From NCBI RefSeq assembly GCF_000002985.6, contig NC_003284.9:3224001-3288000 (forward strand): a stretch of 64,000 nt of DNA, in the 5' to 3' direction. The stretch comes from Caenorhabditis elegans. Its lineage: Eukaryota; Nematoda; Chromadorea; Rhabditida; Rhabditidae. Below the pieces are notes generated by a model. It made no database searches and was not told the origin of the DNA. It was given only the letters and a program-made list of their open reading frames with translations. This document shows, in pieces, positions 38,075 through 47,773 of this stretch. The position numbers and the translations under genes are program-made. Numbering within the stretch: the stretch's first letter is position 1; every line of letters starts with the position of its first letter.

Positions 38075-38600
38075 TTAAAAAAAACTTTCGTACAAGCTAT
38101 TATACTTGATTGGCATTTTTTGGTATTTTTGACTATGCTAAACAGTTTTCTGAAATAAAAAAGAATGACTCCATATGACTTTCCAGGACTTTTGAATTTT
38201 TGAAAAAAACCAGCTTTTATATATTTTTATCATTAAAAAAAAAAAACTTCCGTACAAGCTAATATACTTTGATTAGCATATTCTGGTATTTTTGACTATG
38301 CTAAACAGTTTTATGAAATAAAAAAGAATGACTCCATATGATTTTCCCATACTTTTGAATTTTTGAAAAAATCAGCTTTTATATATTTTTATCAATTAAA
38401 AAAAAAAACTTCCGTACAAGCTAATATACTTTGATTAGCATATTCTGGTATTTTTGACTATGCTAAACAGTTTTATGAAATAAAAAAGAATGACTCCATA
38501 TGATTTTCCCATACTTTTGAATTTTTGAAAAAATCAGCTTTTATATATTTTTATCAATTAAAAAAAAAAAACGTCCGTACAAGCTAGTATACATTTTTTG
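38075..38600. repeat. 162-bp tandem repeat, about 3 copies
   Basis: CGTACAAGCT recurs at 38089, 38251, 38413 and 38576, giving a period of 162-163 bp. Each unit carries GACTATGCTAAACAGTTTT and GAATGACTCCATATGA. Copies 2 and 3 are almost identical; copy 1 has diverged and copy 4 is only its first few bases. Confidence 0.9.
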
Positions 38601-39002
38601 GCACTTGCTACAATAAATACATTTTTTAAAAATTCCTTTACAATGCTTTACCTTCAAAATTTTCTTTGTCTTCATTTTGCATTGCAACTGTATGTATTAC
38701 GAATATGTCTAAAAATGAGAAATTTTAGTCATATCTTACGTGCAAAGGGATTGTCACGTAGACAACGAATTATTGTAACTCACGGTAACGCGGGTTAGCA
38801 TTTCCAGTGGTCAACTGTGTCTTCCCATACTCCACAAGCCAGCTGCCTAATATCGATTCAGAATAGTCCATTTTCCCTTGTACGTCAGAGTCATCTTGCA
38901 CAGTAGTGGATAGTCTTACGTCAGTTGCTCTTTTTTTCTTCCACTCGCTTTCGTCCACTCAACCTTCTCCGTCATTTTGTCTGTACTGCTCATTCTGCTG
39001 TA

Positions 39003-40161
39003 ATGAATATTTTACAACTACCTTCAAAGGCTCTCCGATGCACACTTCAACACTGCGATCTTCTGGAAATGTAAGTTATTATCTTTATCATAATTAAATT
39101 TAAACAATTTCAGATTGAATTTCTCTTTTGTCTCGAAAAAGACAAAACAGTTTGCAAAATCTCTGCATCGAAACGTCTCTGTGGTTGAAATAGACATTAA
39201 TGATTTTGTGGAAGTTCAAATCTGGAAATTCGAAGTCACCCAACGCCACGATCGAGTCAAGTTCACATTTTTCTCCAACATGCATCGTAGTCTTCCGGTC
39301 GAAGATCCCCAGTTTTTTATGGATCAACTTATCCACAACGGAGTTATTGACGGTCCAGAAAAAATGAAAAAGTTCGGAAACGGAGAGCATTTGAAAATCC
39401 AAAGTTCAACAACTGGTAGAGTGATTTGGATGAGCATTCCGAGCATGGGATTACGAAAGTATGTTGATCACTTACTGGATGTTTTAAATCGAGTAAAACT
39501 TGATGAATTCGCAATAAACAAAGACAACTATTGCACTGAATCGATTTGCGACGAGTTCCGAGATTTCGATATTCGATGCTTTATGAATCCCAGAAAAATG
39601 TCAGACTCATTGTTTCATCAAAAGATTATGAGGCACATTGCAAGTAAATGCGACTCGCTTGATCTCTGTACTCCAGTATTTGAACCTAAAACTCACACAA
39701 CTCAAGAGTTCTTGATTCAAAACTTTGATGCCTTACGAGCGATGTACTTGTACAAATATAATCTTAATGATATTCTCTCCACAAACATTTTTTTAGTTTT
39801 TGGGCAAGTTGCTATCGACTCGAATCAGTTGAATTTGTTCGTCAGACATTGGATAAAGGGATCAAACCCCAGGCTCGAGTACTTTCAAATTGATGTCCCG
39901 AAAGGAATGAGCGTAGAGGACGATCTTTCAGTGATCTTGGACAAGGTGGACTTTCAGAAGCAACCAGATAGTTTTGTAAGAGACTTTCCACTATCTGTAC
40001 AAGGATATGACCAGTTTATCCCAAGTTTCAAAAACAGGATTATAAAAGGTGGAGTGGATATCAAAAGAGCCAATGGATCAATAGCAACTTTAAAGTATTG
40101 CATTACTGACAGTCATCTCAGAATTCGAATGTTTATATTTAATGATGATAATTATACTTGA
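39003..40161 (+). CDS. F-box protein with FBA-2-type C-terminal domain (371 aa)
   Basis: Exons 39003-39070 and 39114-40161 (1116 nt). The N-terminus is an F-box: LPSKALRCTLQHCDLLEI and NFSFVSKKTKQFAKSL, which bind SKP1-like adaptors in SCF ubiquitin ligases. The rest resembles the F-box-associated type 2 domain of the fbxb family, including FVRHWIKGSNPRLEYF near residue 280, which in relatives is the substrate-binding region. The ATG gives the F-box right at residue 5, typical for this family. Such genes are numerous and fast-evolving in C. elegans; substrate unknown. It lies between lbp-2 and an lbp fragment, so it probably arrived in, or was trapped by, the lbp tandem array. A poly(A) signal is at 40185-40190. 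Confidence 0.85.
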
Positions 40162-40184
40162 AATATGATTTCTCAGTTTTATTT

Positions 40185-40190
40185 AATAAA
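40185..40190 (+). terminator. Poly(A) signal, F-box gene
   Basis: AATAAA about 24 nt after the stop codon of the F-box gene. Confidence 0.55.
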
Positions 40191-40296
40191 TTATTGCAAT
40201 ATTGATTTTTGCATCCCTCATCGTCAAAAGTGAACCGTTTGGCGTTTGTCACTGACAATTTCCTGATTTGAACTCACGAAGTGGTTTAATTTTCCA

Positions 40297-40387
40297 AGGC
40301 GAGATTTTCGAACCAAGCACGAGGTGAGTTCCATGTAAAGCTTTAATTCGTATACCATAATTTGCAGGTTGCCTTCACTCTCAATCC
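40297..40387 (+). pseudogene. Fossil fragment of an lbp gene (exon 1/intron/exon 2 junction)
   Basis: ACCAAGCACGAGGTGAGTTCCATG (40313-40336, reported here as 18 exonic/donor bases plus neighbours) matches the end of lbp-2 exon 1 and the first bases of its intron; about 45 bp later TTTGCAGGTTGCCTTCACTC matches the lbp-2 intron 1 acceptor and exon 2 start. Before it, TTCCAAGGCGAG resembles the lbp codons for FQGEG with a frameshift. No ORF or flanking exons survive, so this is a dead remnant of a fourth copy. Confidence 0.75.
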
Positions 40388-40399
40388 ATTGTATCTGTA

Positions 40400-41892
40400 T
40401 TTTGACAATTCTTTGACAATTTTGACAATTCTCTGAAGTGTGTCACACAGGTTTTACTTTGCAGAACACCTGTGTGAATCTGAAAAATTTTGTCCAAATA
40501 TGTATTGAATCCAGTGCATTTCGTGTGGTTTCTTGACTACCGCACCTGCTAAAACTTTATTTCAGATGACTATACTGAATATCACGAAGATAACGCATTG
40601 TATTTAACTACATTATTTTTGTATTCATACATCTTACATGCGTCAAAGAAAAATGATGAGCACGCCAAAAAAGCTTCACCACCCCTATTCCATAAAAGAC
40701 GGTAGTAATCGTCTCTAAACTCCACATTTGTGAAAACTATTTTTCACATTTAGACAATTTTTAAGTGTTATGCTTATGAGCAGGTTCCGGTAGCGTAATT
40801 ATCAATCCTTGACAAATTTAAATTATCACAGCACTTTTGAAAACTATCCCCTACACGCTGATTTTTCGCCGGAAGTGGAATTTCGGTTTTCAGATTGAAT
40901 GAGGTGTATATGCGTAACGCTCCCACGATTTGACTTTGCAAAATAAACGTATTCTAGTAGTGTGACGTAAAGAGTTATATTTGTTGAGCCGTGATACGTT
41001 CTTTATTTTGCGTTAAGCTCTCTGAAGCTTTTTTTCTAACTGTCAACGGTTTCTAATAGAATAAATATCGTGTTCGAACAGACTTTTTTTGAATAGTAAT
41101 AAAACCAAGGTAAATTTTGAACTTTTGTAATTAAGTACCATGTAGTTGACTCAATATCATGACATCGCTGTCCGGAAATTTCTAGTGAATGTCATAATAA
41201 AGTGAAAATACGTCATTTTATCAATTAACCTGTTACTTCAAATATACTTAATAACTTAAAGGTGGAGTAGCGTTAGTGGCAAAATTGCTTTAAAGCACGC
41301 CAACATTTTCTAGCAATTTTTAAAAGTTTTACTATTATATTCGGAAATTTTGGCTTTTAACGATTTCTTTAACGACGTTATTCCGAATTTAAAATGCTGC
41401 TATCATTTCTATTCGTATGTCCCTTACCAGTACATATTCGGGGAATAAAAGTATTATTGTAGTACTATTTTCCTATTAGAGTACTGTAGGGTCACTGAGA
41501 AAATATTTTAGAAAAGCAGAATTTAGGGACTTTTTTTTTCCAGAATTACTCCCCTTCACTTGATGAATAATTTTCTACGTGCTAAATAAAAAAACATGAA
41601 AATAAACTCCGAGCCAAATTTGATGTTTTAGAACTTTTGCCTTTCCTTCACAAAACCGTTCTCACGAAATGACGGCGTGAACTTTTCCCTTTTGCAAACG
41701 TTTCTTTCTGGAATTTTTCAGTCGTGTGAATCCAGCGTTAGCTTCTTGTTACGCTTTCAGTCATCCTAATCGTATAACGTTCGTACTCCTCATTAGTCAT
41801 TATGGGAGAGGCTTAATAATACAACTTTTCCTCGGTGTTCATTTATTTCTCCTCCAAACTCATATTTATTTAATTTTGCAGAAATCTCAGCT
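40400..41892. other. Intergenic region with diverged repeats
   Basis: From about 41261 (GGTGGAGTAGCGTTAGTGGC) to about 41580 lies a degraded copy of the dispersed family at 28125. A short TTTGACAATTCT duplication occurs at 40418-40435. An upstream exon for the gene at 41893 is possible around 41722-41880 (acceptor TTTTTCAG at 41721, acceptor TTTTGCAG at 41881). Confidence 0.45.
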
Positions 41893-42617
41893 ATGGACAC
41901 TTTTACGGAAACATCAAAAGAAAGCAATTTTTTTGTTCAATTGGGCGACCAAGTGTTGAATCTTATAATAATCTGTTCATGCTTAGTGGGCTATATAAAA
42001 AGCTCAAAGTTCACAGAAGTTCCACCAATTGCAAAAATAACTCTTCGAATGAACTACGCCGTGATTATTGTCACCGCAACTGTACTTATTTTTCGAAGCA
42101 TATTCCAAACGGTATTTTGTTTTTTACCTGTAAACGTTTTCTTTTGAAATAACATGTTCAGATTGGCTCTGATCTCATCTCATATTGGCTCACTAATCTA
42201 GTAAATTTCTTGTTCTTCTCCATCGCAACTGTTGATCATGGAGTTGTTCTTTGCGTAGTGTGTTCACTTGTACATATTGCTGGTGGACATCGAAATGTTC
42301 CGAAAATAGTGTGGATCACTTTTCTGGTCTTAGCAGGATTGTTTTCGTTCTGTGCGACGGCAATAACTATCAATGGATTTCCAACCATCATCAATGATAA
42401 TGGATACGAATTGACTTTTGGATCGTCAATTTTTGGCGTTTTCTCGCTTATGATAGCTTTTGGAGCAGCAGCGTATTATTTGCTTTCAAAAGATATTGAT
42501 AGAACAATTGTTAGTAGCAAAAAAAAAACAATTCCGTCAAAATTGAGATTTTACAGAGATATTCTAACTGGTCATTTGGAAATGAGAGTTATACGGACGT
42601 CCGAACCCAATACATAA
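41893..42617 (+). CDS. Small multi-pass membrane protein, function unknown (224 aa)
   Basis: Exons 41893-42111 and 42162-42617 (675 nt). About five hydrophobic segments are visible: LNLIIICSCLVGYI, a second around AVIIVTATVLIF, LVNFLFFSIATVDHGVVLCVV, WITFLVLAGLFSFCATAI and VFSLMIAFGAAAYYLLS. The C-terminal 45 residues are basic and hydrophilic (SKKKTIPSKLRF), likely cytosolic. The start ATG lies 12 nt after an acceptor TTTTGCAG, which may be a trans-splice site. I do not recognise a family; it could be a nematode-specific four- or five-TM protein or a reduced chemoreceptor-like protein. Its stop is only 53 nt before the next start on the same strand. Confidence 0.7.
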
Positions 42618-42670
42618 GGTTATATATAGTTTCAAAGCAGGCCGGATTCAATTCAATATTCAAAGCAATT

Positions 42671-43221
42671 ATGTTATTTATTCTTATGTTTTTCTTCAAA
42701 AAGCAAGTGATCTATCATTCTGCAATTTTAATTTTTGTCTCAATCACCACTACGATATCATTTTTCTGCCACGAGAAGGCCCGCTTACATGTTATGTACT
42801 TTTTTGACTTACACAAAACGTATTTTGGGAGGACTTATCTTGGAGCAAAAAGTCCATATTTGTAAGTTACCGATTTATTAATTTTGTTGTTTCAATTATT
42901 TTTTCCTGCAGGAGAGATTCACAAAACGTGTGCTTCGAAGAATATTACGAGAAAATGCTGCAAAACTGGGAAGCAGTCTATGATCAGCTTTATGGGAGAA
43001 ACATATCCAATGACTCACAGGGCTCACAACAGATTCCCATACAACATAATTTTGACTTTCTACAATATTTTAAAGAACTTCCAGCAATACTTCGAAAAGC
43101 AAGAACTACATTTGACAATATCAATTGGTCATCACAAAGGAACATTGTAGATCCTGCCAGACAGCCTACAGTTTTTGTTGTAAAAATTACTCCTGCTCCA
43201 TCTATCGAAACAATTGCGTGA
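42671..43221 (+). CDS. Single-pass membrane/secreted protein, function unknown (166 aa)
   Basis: Exons 42671-42861 and 42912-43221 (501 nt; phase-2 junction joins TT to G). The first 30 residues include a hydrophobic segment (VIYHSAILIFVSITTTISFF) preceded by a basic KKQ, so a signal anchor. The remainder is soluble, with an acidic helix (CFEEYYEKMLQNWEAVYDQL) and a hydrophobic, Thr/Pro-rich tail (TVFVVKITPAPSIETIA). No family recognised. It starts 53 nt after the stop of the upstream gene; the pair may be an operon or mis-split single locus. A poly(A) signal is at 43277-43282, and it converges on sul-1. Confidence 0.65.
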
Positions 43222-43276
43222 TTTCATTTTTGTTTCATTTTTTTTTATTCAATTCTTTTTCCAATTTTTTCTCGAT

Positions 43277-43282
43277 AATAAA
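43277..43282 (+). terminator. Poly(A) signal for the 42671-43221 gene
   Basis: AATAAA about 56 nt after the stop codon; sul-1 ends convergently only 100 bp further on. Confidence 0.55.
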
Positions 43283-43380
43283 ACAAAAATATAAGTAAAA
43301 TTCCACAGATTTATGCAATCACAAAAATGACAATTAGAAATAATTAAAGTGAAATCATTCAGACCCGTTTCAAGTGAAAC

Positions 43381-46300
43381 TCATGTTTTCTCCGGTTGAT
43401 AAGTCAAAAAAGACTTTTCATTAACTCTCAAGTCAACAAGCTTCGGAGATCTTAACATTTGAGACGTGCTCCATATCTCGCACTGTCGATTCTTACATTT
43501 TCGAAGGTTCCGAAGTTGCTCGCTAAGTTGCTCAAGCACGCCAATATCCAACGAGTATACGGCATTTATCAACTGAAAAACGATGTCTTTCATAGAAAAA
43601 TAATGAGAAGATAGAGTGCCCATCAATTAGATATCTGGCGAGAAGCATCTGGCGAGAACAGATCGCAGCAACTGCTCCACTTTTTTTTGCAAAACTAATC
43701 TCACCTGGTCCGGATCCGTGTTGAAATCGTAAAAACTGATAAACTCTGTAACGAACTCGCAATACAAAAAATTGTGTGTCTCGTTTTTGGTTCGTAAACA
43801 CCAATATGTATTACTGAAAAGTACATGTATACAAATTTGGTGCTGAAAAATATAAATTACTTGTTACAATTCTGACAAAAGCAGAACTCTCCAAGCTCCT
43901 CAGGCCAGAGAGGGGGAGTTTTCCAGTGAGATGCAGTATGTGTGAAGCAGTTCATTTGGGGAAGTGAGCAGTCTTTTGGTTTCAATGATCCGTTTTGCCT
44001 GAAGTTTATGATTTTCAGAAAGTTGCACAAATTTGAACATTTCCCTAAAAGTGTAAAGAAAAATAACTTACGGTTTCTTTTTGTACTTCAAGTAGTGCTT
44101 TTTTGACATTTTCTGCTCTAGAAGTTTTCTGCAATTTTTTTTAAAGTTAAGATATTTAAGATCATGTCATAGTACTTACATTGGATGGGAAACATTTCTG
44201 GAGCAACTGCATTTGCTCAAAATTCCTCGCTTGCTTCTGTGACCATCCAATTCTTCACCAACTTCGCCCGAGTCTTCAAATTCACCTTGATACCACTCAT
44301 GGCCTTCCGAGAAGTTCTCCCGATCAGCATACGTTAAAAACTCGTCAATGTCATCATCATCATAATTACTTATTTCTCGTTTTTTTCTGCATGAACACTG
44401 GTCACTCCAATTGTCACGACACTTGTAAATTCGCCAGCGATCTTCTACTGTGTAGTAGCATTTCCAGAGCTGAAACAAAATTGTGAAAGTTGATAGAAAA
44501 CAGGTCATTGTTTTTGGATGTATTCCGTTATCGTTTCATCTTTTAAAATTGAATTTCAAATGATTCATAAAGACTAGAAATAAAAAAACCTCCCAAAAAT
44601 GCCCTTTTGTGACACTCTTAAATTTTAAATAAAAACACCAAATTTAGATAAGAATCTGATAATTTTCAAAACTTCTACGTGTCGCAGCAAAAATTTAAAT
44701 TAGCCAGAAAAAATTCACGAAACAAAAGTTTAAAATCTGCAAAAAAAAACCATAACTTGTTTGAAAAATTCAAATTATCGTGAACCATTTTTTCCAAATT
44801 TTTTAATGAATTTTTGAGTACGTTTTTAAGAAGTTTGTGAAAAAAAAAATCTTACCTGTCCATGAACACAATCTCTTTGCCATTTTCTTCTTTTACACTC
44901 CTTAGACAGTCTATTTTCCTTGTTGAACTTTTTCTTTTGCTTTATATACCTATCTCGGATCTTTTTCAGCTTTGGCATTTTTCTGAAACGCTTTAGTTTC
45001 GTAACATTTTTTAAATATTATATATACCCTCTCTCAATTAGAATCGTATCTCGCCAAGGTTTCAATGCAGTCATATGCTTCTTTTTCTTTTTCTTCAAAG
45101 CAACTAACTCAAGCAAACTTCTTCCATTCATTCTTGCCGGCTTGGGCACTCCGGCTATGTGAAGCATTGTTGGAGCTATATCAACGTTTGTCACTATTTC
45201 ATTAAATCTAGAAATTAATTTTGAATTGAATTTTTTTTTTGAAATTGATTTCTCTTACGTGACATTCCGTGGAATCCCAGGTCCTCTCATAAAAAAGGGT
45301 ACCCTGATGTCAAATTCATACGGCATGTTTTTTCCTTTTAATAGACCAAATTGGCCGAGATGATAGCCATGATCAGATGTGTAAATTGCGTAGGTGTTCC
45401 ATAGTTGGTTCAATTCTCGAAGTAAATTAAACAACTGAAATCAATTTTAGATATTAACAGAAGCAAGCTTCAAGCTTTGAAAAACCAACAAAAAAACCAT
45501 ACTCGTTCGATTCCTTCATCAACACTTTGCAATGTTTGTAGCCGTCGACGGTGTAATAAATCAGTAAAACTTATATGGACATCATTCATTTTACCAGTTC
45601 TTTGCAATAACCACTGCTTATCAGGATTTGGAGCGAAATTCCAGCTGCCAGTTCTAAAATTTTATTGATTAAGTTTGTAAGTCCAAACTAAATTCAAACA
45701 AACCATACCTATGGCTAATTTCATTTTCAAACATATGTGCAAATTGTGGTGCGGGGTCTTCTGGTCCATGCGGCGCTGGATAGGAAATTATGAGTGCAAA
45801 TGGTTGCCAAGCTCGGATTTTTATGTGTTTGTCGATGAATTTCAGGGAGCGGTTTGTCACCAGGTCGGTGAAGTAATCCTAAAATTTAAATTACTATTGA
45901 ACATAAAAATCAATCTATTTATTTCAACATTTGTTTTCTTTTATTTGAAAATTTGTTGGGATTTTAGAACAATTTTCAAAATATTCAAAGTGCAAAACAG
46001 AGACAATCTAGCTTAATTTTTTGTCTTGTTATCAAATTTTAGAAAAAGTCAACCGCCGTTAAATCTTACCTTTTCATACTCTGAGCCAAATTTTTCCCGC
46101 TCTCCATTCGAGTTCATTGTGTAATTGTAAAACTTGCTATTCTTAACAATTGCGTGCCACTCATCCCATCCTGGAGGAATATACGACCCGTCATATTCAT
46201 TTAAATATTTGCCCAAATACGCGGTTCTATATCCAGCTTCTTGCAAGTAAACTCCAATAGATTTTTTCTCATGCACTTTTCTGGAAATACGTCTTTGACT

Positions 46301-46766
46301 CTCTCGATTTTTCTAGGTGACTAATGAAGACTTCTTACCTCCACTCGACTCCAGTGCAGTTTTGATTGTTTGTATGTACATGATGATTATGTACATATAA
46401 TCCTGTCAGAATGGTAGAACGACTGGGACAGCAGATTGGAGTTGTAACATAGCTACAAAATTTTGGATTACGGTAAAAATAAAAGGTTTTTCTAATACCC
46501 CGAAGTGAACTCCGTGCCTCGTTCTTTCATTATTTGGGAAGTTTTTGGCATAAAGTCCATAGATCCAAGTTCAATATCCTGGTCATCAGTTAGAATAAGG
46601 ATTACATTGTGCTGTCTGAATAAAGGTCAATTAACATATGAAAAAATGTAAATTAACCTTAAACTTACGAGTCTACAAAATGAATGGAAGTCACCTTAAT
46701 TGGAATGATAAGAAACAACACATAAAAAATGATAAAATAATTTGATATTCGTAAATTCGAAATCAT
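43381..46766 (-). CDS. sul-1: Extracellular heparan-sulfate 6-O-endosulfatase SUL-1 (709 aa)
   Basis: Exons 46766-46669, 46615-46499, 46452-46339, 46280-46070, 45878-45709, 45653-45503, 45434-45259, 45207-45028, 44982-44856, 44469-44180, 44128-44072, 43998-43861, 43813-43705, 43572-43381; 2130 nt. Signal sequence ([20 protein letters not shown]). The catalytic domain has the metal ligands LTDDQD (42-46) and CCPSR (79-83), whose first Cys is converted to formylglycine; also [11 protein letters not shown] basic/acidic hydrophilic domain with a DDDDIDEF patch and KCSCSRN follows, then the Sulf-specific C-terminal domain ([28 protein letters not shown]). Sulf enzymes remove 6-O-sulfates from heparan sulfate at the cell surface and tune FGF and Wnt signalling. 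The hydrophilic domain is much shorter than in vertebrate Sulfs. Exon 12 was placed at 43998 because the nearer acceptor at 44044 breaks the frame. Confidence 0.95.
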
Positions 46767-47352
46767 GTGTGTGTACTAAAAGAATAATCGAACAATGTAG
46801 ATGTGCACACCAAGTGTCATCAATTGAAGTGGTGGCGGTGGTGGGGAGCAATCTGGAACAATTAAAGTAGGTGCGAGACAAGTGAAGTGGTTTGGAGCAA
46901 CGATGTGCGAGCCTCGACCACTATTACACTCCTCTCCATCCACTCATTTGCCACCAATCAAAAGGGTAACACCACCACGAACAGATACTTTCTGTCTCGT
47001 CAATCTTCAAATTTCTTGGCTCGACATTTGATATTGTCATGTGGAATTCCAAGTCCGGATGTACCTGAATGATTTACGACCTAGTAACATGTTAAATAAA
47101 ATCAATACAATTTTTGATAAATAAACGTTTTATAATCTTTCAGGATTCTTTTCAGAAATGTCATAGATAATTTAAAATATTGTTTTTGATTGATAATTCT
47201 CATTGTTTAATATAATTTTTGAAACTGTACAATAATAATTTTTAAGAGTATGTATAATAATTGTGACAACCCATTCCAGATGTCTAGCGTATATAAATGC
47301 ACAATTAAAACATATGAGAGGCTCATTAAAAAATTTCAGATAAAAAAAAATT
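46767..47352. other. Upstream region of sul-1
   Basis: A less AT-rich block at 46800-47080 probably carries the sul-1 promoter. No gene seen. Confidence 0.4.
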
Positions 47353-47773
47353 TCAGGTTTCAGTGTCAGTGTCGGTTGTCGGCATGCATTCAGATTCGGT
47401 ATCCAGATTTTTCATTGGGCAGTTCCGAAGAACCAATATTTGTCCAGAAGAAAGTGCTCCCAATGTTTTGCGAGATGTCTTCAGTATGCTGGAATACCAA
47501 TTGACTACTCAATATTGTGAAGCTATCCTAAATCTTACCTGTTCTGCTTTTTGGGCAAAGCTTCTGCCATGTCTTGTCCATTCGCCACACCTTTTGTTGT
47601 TTTATTTGAACTTTTATCTGTAATATTGGATACATTTATTAGTCATCTTTAACTTTTTGATCACTTTTTTCTAGTCCTGAATCCTTGGCTTTTTGTTGCA
47701 TGCCATGATCTACATTCAGTTGCTCAGGTGATTGGCAGGCCGAAAAATTGATAGAGTTCTTGTTTGACTGCAT
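47353..47773 (-). CDS. Candidate small three-exon gene, 107 aa, function unknown
   Basis: Exons 47773-47665, 47617-47539, 47488-47353 (324 nt). The ATG lies 2 nt after a strong acceptor TTTGTTTCCAG, fitting an SL1 trans-splice site. Introns are 47 and 50 bp with GTGATC/TTACAG and GTAAGA/TTCCAG borders, and the three frames join without a stop. The protein is hydrophilic and basic in the middle (KSSNKTTKGVANGQDMAEAL; PKKQNRSILKTSRKTLGAL) and ends in Thr/Asp-rich residues. No domain or signal peptide recognised. Against it: short length and overlapping open frames on the plus strand. It is a structural prediction only. Confidence 0.5.

Noticed and set aside
44045-44071. A 27-bp intron in sul-1 between an acceptor at 44044 and donor at 44072.
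   Set aside because: Too short for a nematode intron and breaks the frame; using the acceptor after 43999 restores the conserved Sulf C-terminal domain.
44181-44486. 101-codon plus-strand ORF.
   Set aside because: Antisense to sul-1 exon 10.
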